This document shows positions 13,862 to 17,417 of a DNA stretch of 17,417 nucleotides, piece after piece. The stretch spans positions 1 through 17,417 of the forward strand of contig DCUI01000017.1 in the NCBI GenBank assembly GCA_002327785.1, given 5' to 3'. The stretch's first letter is position 1, and each line of letters starts with the position of its first letter. Position numbers and translations under genes: made by a program. Under the pieces are notes generated by a model. It did not search any database, was not told where the DNA came from, and was given only the letters and a program-made list of their open reading frames with translations. Source of the DNA: Phycisphaerales bacterium UBA2218 (GTDB lineage: Bacteria > Planctomycetota > Phycisphaerae > Sedimentisphaerales > Anaerobacaceae).

Positions 13862-14950
13862 GTGGGATCGACGAGAACCTTGAAAGAGGCCGTGCTGTGG
13901 GAACCGGCGGATGACGGCCGTCTCCGTTGTAAGCTCTGTGGCTTTCGGTGCCTGATCGCCGACGGCAAACTGGGCCACTGTTGCGTCCGCACGAATATCG
14001 GCGGCAAGCTCTACTCGTTGAACTACGACAAGGTCTGTGCGGCCAACGCCGACCCGATCGAGAAGAAGCCGCTGTTTCACTTTCTGCCGGGCAGCCGGAG
14101 CTTCTCCATCGCGGCGGTCGGCTGCAATTTCCGCTGTGAGTTCTGCCAGAACTGGCAGATCAGCCAGGCCTGTGTCGAGCCGGACGCGCAGCGGCCCTTT
14201 GGTCCGGGCCCGCCCTCGAATCGCGGGCAGGACGCCCGCGACACATATGGGGAGAGCCTCTCGCCCGAGCAGATCGTCGATGCCGCCGTCCGGACGGGCT
14301 GCAAGAGCATCGCTTATACGTACACCGAGCCGACCGTCTTCATGGAACTCGCCGCGGACTGCGCCAGGCCGGCCAAGGAGCGGGGGCTGGCCAATGTCTT
14401 CGTCTCGAACGGTTACATGACGCCTGAGGCGATCGATTTCGCCGCCGGCTGGCTGGACGGCATCAACGTGGACCTCAAGGCCTTCAGCGAGGATTACTAC
14501 CGCGATCTCTGCGGGGCCGGACTCCAGCCGGTGTTGGATTGCATCGTCTACATCGCAAAGCAGACGCGGATCTGGATGGAGATCACGACCCTGCTGCTCC
14601 CGGGCCGGAACGATTCCGACGAGGAGCTCAAGAAGCTGGCGGATTTCCTGATAAGCCACGCCGGGCCGGATGTCCCCTGGCACATCAGCCGGTTCTATCC
14701 GCAGTACAAGTACACCGAGTCGCAGCCGACGCCCATGGAGACGATGCGGCGGGCGGAGGAGATCGGAAAGGCCGCGGGCCTGCGATATGTCTACCTCGGC
14801 AACACGCCCGGCGAGAAATCGGAGAGCACCTGCTGCTACAACTGCGGCCGGCTGCTCATCGAACGGATGGGTTATCGCATCCTCGCCAACCGGGTCAAAG
14901 ACTCGAAGTGCCCCGATTGCGGGGTCTCGATTGCAGGCTTTGGATTGTGA
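13862..14950 (+). CDS. amrS: AmmeMemoRadiSam-system radical SAM enzyme
   Basis: A 362-residue radical SAM enzyme of the AmmeMemoRadiSam (AmrS) group; its reaction is not established. CKLCGFRCLIADGKLGHC (about 22-39) is the N-terminal cysteine motif, GCNFRCEFCQNWQIS carries the CX3CX2C cluster ligands C88, C92 and C95, and YTYTEPTVFMEL, VFVSNGYMTPEAI, NVDLKAF and FYPQYK are the family's other motifs. A C-terminal pair, CCYNC and CPDCG, resembles a zinc ribbon. I prefer GTG 13862, with AGAGGG 7 bases before it; the frame also opens at ATG 13838, but that codon lies in the AT-rich repeat arm and would lack a ribosome-binding site. Residues about 108-130 look like an in-frame repeat insertion. 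The partner Memo and AMMECR1 genes are absent here. pdxB follows after 6 bases. Confidence 0.9.
   Translation: MGSTRTLKEAVLWEPADDGRLRCKLCGFRCLIADGKLGHCCVRTNIGGKLYSLNYDKVCAANADPIEKKPLFHFLPGSRSFSIAAVGCNFRCEFCQNWQISQACVEPDAQRPFGPGPPSNRGQDARDTYGESLSPEQIVDAAVRTGCKSIAYTYTEPTVFMELAADCARPAKERGLANVFVSNGYMTPEAIDFAAGWLDGINVDLKAFSEDYYRDLCGAGLQPVLDCIVYIAKQTRIWMEITTLLLPGRNDSDEELKKLADFLISHAGPDVPWHISRFYPQYKYTESQPTPMETMRRAEEIGKAAGLRYVYLGNTPGEKSESTCCYNCGRLLIERMGYRILANRVKDSKCPDCGVSIAGFGL
14190..14245 (+). repeat. Probable in-frame repeat insertion in the radical SAM gene
   Basis: Between the cluster motif (...QISQ) and LSPEQI lies extra sequence encoding PFGPGPPSNRGQDARDTYG. It contains an 8-bp hairpin TCGCGGGC (14221-14228) / GCCCGCGA (14234-14241). 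The peptide RGQDARDT and the GGGC-AGGAC-GCCC core resemble the GQDA/HGRDA hairpins inserted in pdxB 1.2 kb away. The boundaries are approximate. Confidence 0.5.
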
Positions 14951-14956
14951 GGTGGT

Positions 14957-16357
14957 ATGAGGATCATCGCGGATGCGAACATCCCTTTCGTTCGTGAATG
15001 TCTTTCTTGTGTTGGCGACGTGCAGGTCCTGGGCGGGCGAGAGATCACGCCGGAGGTCGTGGCGAACGCGGACGCGCTGCTGGTTCGCAGCATTACGCCC
15101 GTGAACGAGCAACTGCTTCGGGGCAGCAGCGTCCGATTCGTCGGTACGGCGACCATCGGCTTCGACCATGTGGATGTCGCCTATCTCGAACGAAACGGCA
15201 TTGGTTTTGCCTCCGCGCCGGGCTCGAACGCGAACTCTGCCGCTGAATACGTCATCGCCGGACTGTTGGAAATCGCCCGTCGGCGGCGCCTCCGGCTGGA
15301 GGGTAAGTCGATCGGGGTCATCGGGGTGGGCAACGTCGGCAGCCGGGTGGCCCGCAAGTGCGAGGCCCTGGGCATGCGGGTGCTGCGGAACGATCCGCCG
15401 CTCGCTCGTAGCACGGGCATCCTGCCCGTGGCACTACAGGGGCAGGATGCCCCTGCGACTCATGGGCGGGACGCCCATGCTACTACCGACCCGAAATACG
15501 TGCCGATCGAGGCCCTGTGCGATTGTGACTTCATCACGATCCACACGCCCTTGACACGGGAAGGGGTCGACAAGACCTTTCACCTCGCGGATGCCGGCTT
15601 CTTCTCCCGGCTCAAGCCGGAGGCGGTCTTCGTGAATGCCTCGCGGGGGGCGGTCGTCGATTCCGAGGCCCTCAAGGCGGCGATCCGGGCCGGCCGATTG
15701 CAGGCGGTCGTGCTCGATGTCTGGGAGGGCGAGCCCAATATCGACATCGAGCTCCTGGAGAAAGTCGATCTCGGGACGCCCCACGTCGCAGGCTATGCCT
15801 TTGACGGCAAAGTTGCGGGGATGATCATGATTTACCGGTCCCTCTGCGAGCATTTCGGCCTGACGCCGAAATTCGATGGGAAGGATTTCTTGCCTGTTCC
15901 CGCGATCCCGCGATTGGAGATCGAGACCGGCTCGGTCGGATCGGAAAAAGGCAGATCGGGCCTATATTCTTCAACGAAATCTCTGGGTTCGATTTCGTTG
16001 AAGAATGGAAAGGGCGAATCTCTCGACGCGCGACTGGGGTTTGAGGGGGAAAAATCGAGCCAAGAGATTTTTCCCCCTCAAAGTAGGCCCGATCTGCCTT
16101 TTTCCGATCCAGGGGCTGCCGACGAGGAGCTGCTCGCCCGCATCGTGGAGAAGGTCTACAGCATCGCGCAGGACGACCGGAACACCCGGCAGATCGCAGA
16201 CCAGCCGTCGGAGGGGCGCGGCCGGTTTTTCGACGCTTTGCGGAAGAACTACCCGGTCCGGCGGGAGTTCCAGAATACGACCGTCGTGCTCGATCGGCCC
16301 CGCGAGAGCCTGGCTCGAAAGCTCCGGGGCATCGGTTTTGTCGTGGAAGGGAGTTAG
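14957..16357 (+). CDS. pdxB: 4-phosphoerythronate dehydrogenase (vitamin B6 synthesis) with two in-frame repeat insertions
   Basis: A 466-residue D-isomer-specific 2-hydroxyacid dehydrogenase matching PdxB, which oxidises 4-phospho-D-erythronate with NAD in the DXP-independent... branch leading to pyridoxal phosphate via PdxB-SerC-PdxA. The opening MRIIADANIPFV is PdxB-typical, GVIGVGNVGS holds the NAD-binding GxGxxG at 123-128, and the catalytic set is R230 (NASRGAVVD), E259 (DVWEGEP) and H276 (TPHVAGYAFDGKV), with the same spacing as in E. coli PdxB. The C-terminal PdxB dimerisation region (RIVEKVYSIAQDD, FDALRKNYPVRREF) is present. E. coli PdxB has 378 residues; the excess is explained by repeats encoding residues 152-175 and 328-385. 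Both keep the frame open and spare the active site. The ATG has GAGG close upstream. folP follows 4 bases after the stop. Confidence 0.93.
   Translation: MRIIADANIPFVRECLSCVGDVQVLGGREITPEVVANADALLVRSITPVNEQLLRGSSVRFVGTATIGFDHVDVAYLERNGIGFASAPGSNANSAAEYVIAGLLEIARRRRLRLEGKSIGVIGVGNVGSRVARKCEALGMRVLRNDPPLARSTGILPVALQGQDAPATHGRDAHATTDPKYVPIEALCDCDFITIHTPLTREGVDKTFHLADAGFFSRLKPEAVFVNASRGAVVDSEALKAAIRAGRLQAVVLDVWEGEPNIDIELLEKVDLGTPHVAGYAFDGKVAGMIMIYRSLCEHFGLTPKFDGKDFLPVPAIPRLEIETGSVGSEKGRSGLYSSTKSLGSISLKNGKGESLDARLGFEGEKSSQEIFPPQSRPDLPFSDPGAADEELLARIVEKVYSIAQDDRNTRQIADQPSEGRGRFFDALRKNYPVRREFQNTTVVLDRPRESLARKLRGIGFVVEGS
15408..15483 (+). repeat. 76-bp triple-hairpin element inserted in pdxB
   Basis: GTAGCA (15408-15413) and TGCTAC (15478-15483) are inverted ends. 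Between them stand three 19-base hairpins, each with an 8-bp stem and 3-base loop: CACGGGCA-TCC-TGCCCGTG (15412-15430), CAGGGGCA-GGA-TGCCCCTG (15437-15455) and CATGGGCG-GGA-CGCCCATG (15461-15479), spaced 24-25 bases apart. It encodes STGILPVALQGQDAPATHGR and DAHAT in the pdxB frame, between the NAD-binding motif and the next conserved block. I recall this peptide pattern in planctomycete proteins. Confidence 0.85.
15938..16110 (+). repeat. 173-bp palindromic element inserted in pdxB
   Basis: Perfect 27-bp terminal inverted repeats (15938-15964 and 16084-16110, beginning GGATCGGAAAAAGG) enclose two hairpins. The first has a 16-bp stem (15966-15981 with 15991-16006), the second a 17-bp stem (16040-16056 with 16066-16082); both have 9-base loops. 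Each hairpin is separated from the nearby outer arm by one base, and a 33-base linker (16007-16039) joins the two. The pdxB frame stays open through it (residues 328-385). It has the form of a non-autonomous mobile repeat; no target-site duplication is obvious. Confidence 0.9.
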
Positions 16358-16361
16358 TCGC

Positions 16362-17219
16362 ATGGGAACAGACGGGAGCCATGTTCTTCAATGGCCAAGG
16401 GGCCGGCTGGATTTCTCCGCCGGCTGCCTCGTCATGGGCATTTTGAATGTCACGCCGGACTCGTTCAGCGACGGCGGGCAGTTCCTCGATCCGGACTGCG
16501 CGGTCGAGCACGGCCTGAGGATGGCTGCAGAAGGGGCGGCGGTCATCGACGTGGGCGGAGAATCGACCCGACCGGGGTCGAAGCCTGTCCCGCCGGCCGA
16601 GCAGATCCGCCGCACCGTCCCTGTGATTGGGGCACTGGCCGAACGGATCGATATTCCCATCAGCATCGACACGACGAATGTCGAGGTGGCGCGGGCCGCG
16701 TTGCTCGCGGGCGCGTCGATCCTCAACGACATCACGGCCTTCTCGGACGAACGGATGGCGGAACTAGGCGTGCAGCAGCAGGTCCCTGTCATCCTCATGC
16801 ATATGCAGGGTGCTCCTGCCACGATGCAGGCGGAGCCCCATTACGACGACGTGGTGGCGGAGGTCCGTGCGTTCCTCGTGGCTCGATGCGAGAAGGCTCG
16901 CAGGCTCGGCGTGCCGAAAGAGCGGATCATTATCGATCCCGGCATCGGCTTCGGCAAGACCCTGGAGCAGAACCTATCGCTGCTGCGGAACTTGGATCAG
17001 CTCGTGGCAACGGGCTATCGCGTGCTGGTGGGACCGAGTCGCAAGGCCTTCGTCGGCAAGCTCACCGGTCGGGACAAGCCCGCCGCGCGGGTCTTCGGGA
17101 CCGCCGCAGCGGTCGCCCACTGCGTCCAGGCGGGGGTCTCCATTGTCCGAGTCCACGACGTGCCCGAGATGCTCGACGTCGTGAAGGTCACTGGCGCATT
17201 GATGAAGGATAATGGATGA
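16362..17219 (+). CDS. folP: Dihydropteroate synthase (folate synthesis)
   Basis: A 285-residue DHPS that condenses p-aminobenzoate with 6-hydroxymethyl-dihydropterin diphosphate; it is the target of sulfonamides. Family motifs appear in order: MGILNVTPDSFSDGG (25-39), IDVGGESTRPG (62-72), PISIDTTN, ASILNDITAF, VILMHMQGAPATMQ, IIIDPGIGFGKTLEQNL, VLVGPSRKAFVGKL and the terminal VRVHDVPEMLDVVKV. Length is normal for the family. The ATG at 16362 follows the pdxB stop by 4 bases, with GGAAGGGAG inside the end of pdxB as ribosome-binding site; the same frame is open back to 16005 only because of the pdxB repeat and lacks any DHPS sequence there. It ends the radical SAM-pdxB-folP operon. Confidence 0.96.
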   Translation: MGTDGSHVLQWPRGRLDFSAGCLVMGILNVTPDSFSDGGQFLDPDCAVEHGLRMAAEGAAVIDVGGESTRPGSKPVPPAEQIRRTVPVIGALAERIDIPISIDTTNVEVARAALLAGASILNDITAFSDERMAELGVQQQVPVILMHMQGAPATMQAEPHYDDVVAEVRAFLVARCEKARRLGVPKERIIIDPGIGFGKTLEQNLSLLRNLDQLVATGYRVLVGPSRKAFVGKLTGRDKPAARVFGTAAAVAHCVQAGVSIVRVHDVPEMLDVVKVTGALMKDNG

Positions 17220-17248
17220 TTGTGAGCATCTGACGATGCCGCACAATC
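17218..17248. terminator. Candidate bidirectional terminator between folP and the VCBS gene
   Basis: GATTGTG (17218-17224) pairs with CACAATC (17242-17248), and inside it GCATC (17226-17230) pairs with GATGC (17235-17239) around TGAC. A small 1-versus-2-base bulge separates the two stems. It lies between convergent stop codons, the right place for a two-way terminator, but there is no T-tract on either side. Confidence 0.5.
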
Positions 17249-17259
17249 CTGCCAGTCAT

Positions 17260-17417
17260 TCACTCGTTCTCGTACCAGGCGATCTTGTCGTCTCCGAAAG
17301 AAGCCGAGAGGACGTCCAGGTCGCCGTCGCCGTCCAGGTCCGCCGCGTACACGCAACTCGCCCGAACGGCCGCGGTCGTGATCACCTGCTGAGGTCCGAA
17401 CTGGCCCGTCCCGTCGT
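17260..17417 (-). CDS. C-terminal end of a VCBS/FG-GAP repeat protein (partial)
   Basis: The last 52 codons of a gene that continues beyond the right edge, ending in TGA at 17260-17262. The translation ends VYAADLDGDGDLDVLSASFG then DDKIAWYENE. The block AADLDGDGDLDVLSAS is a VCBS/FG-GAP repeat, whose DxDGDGDxD loop binds calcium in beta-propeller blades, and WYEN is the common blade end. Such proteins are usually secreted or cell-surface, and are often found in several copies in planctomycetes. The number of blades and any N-terminal domain lie outside the window. Confidence 0.85.
   Translation of the reverse strand, partial: DGTGQFGPQQVITTAAVRASCVYAADLDGDGDLDVLSASFGDDKIAWYENE

Noticed and set aside
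16005..16361. Long N-terminal extension of folP overlapping pdxB
   Set aside because: The frame is open only across the pdxB repeat and C-terminus. DHPS homology begins after the ATG at 16362, which has a good ribosome-binding site.
15825..16511. Minus-strand 228-residue frame opposite pdxB/folP
   Set aside because: It is the antisense shadow of pdxB and folP. Its apparent low-complexity motifs come from the palindromic element.

Overview
The window looks like a piece of a GC-rich (about 60 %), free-living bacterial chromosome, most likely a planctomycete (Phycisphaerae-like). I base this on gene content and repeat style: a secreted family-97 glycosidase, a VCBS/FG-GAP protein at the right edge, a flagellar sigma-28/FlhG locus, and in-frame hairpin repeats of the 'TGILPV...GQDA...GRDAHAT' type, which I recall from planctomycete genomes. 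No rRNA, tRNA, CRISPR array, transposase or phage gene was found. The taxonomic call is inference.

Layout. 1-315: hairpin repeats. 316-914 (-): a vapBC toxin-antitoxin pair with a sigma-70 promoter whose spacer is filled by a palindromic operator. 915-1438: a structured intergenic region with three inverted-repeat structures. 1439-3337 (+): GH97 glycosidase. 3354-5658 (-): a small flagellar cluster made of a FlgB-like rod protein, the FlhG/MinD-like ATPase and the sigma-28 factor FliA. A near-consensus sigma-28 promoter overlaps the flhG stop, which suggests fliA autoregulation. 5958-6239 (-): a very short MerR-type regulator. 6240-6914: mostly empty, with a 22-bp perfect palindrome. 6915-7985 (+): GAF-GGDEF diguanylate cyclase with an intact I-site. 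8167-12750 (+): MlaE permease, MlaF ATPase and a 953-residue FAD/Fe-S 2-hydroxyacid dehydrogenase-like protein, the last two overlapping by 4 bases. 12804-13739 (-): SIS-like protein. 13862-17219 (+): a tight operon of an AmmeMemoRadiSam radical SAM enzyme, PdxB (vitamin B6) and FolP (folate). 17260-17417 (-): the C-terminal end of a VCBS/FG-GAP protein.

The most unusual signal is repeat invasion of coding sequence. pdxB carries two separate palindromic elements in frame. One is a 76-bp triple hairpin. The other is a 173-bp element with perfect 27-bp terminal inverted repeats enclosing two long hairpins. Together they account for the roughly 85 residues by which this PdxB exceeds its family. 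The 173-bp element is built so that both strands, in one frame register, encode the same peptide motifs. The adjacent radical SAM gene seems to carry a third, smaller insertion. Similar short-stem, 3-base-loop hairpins occur in the intergenic repeats at the left end.
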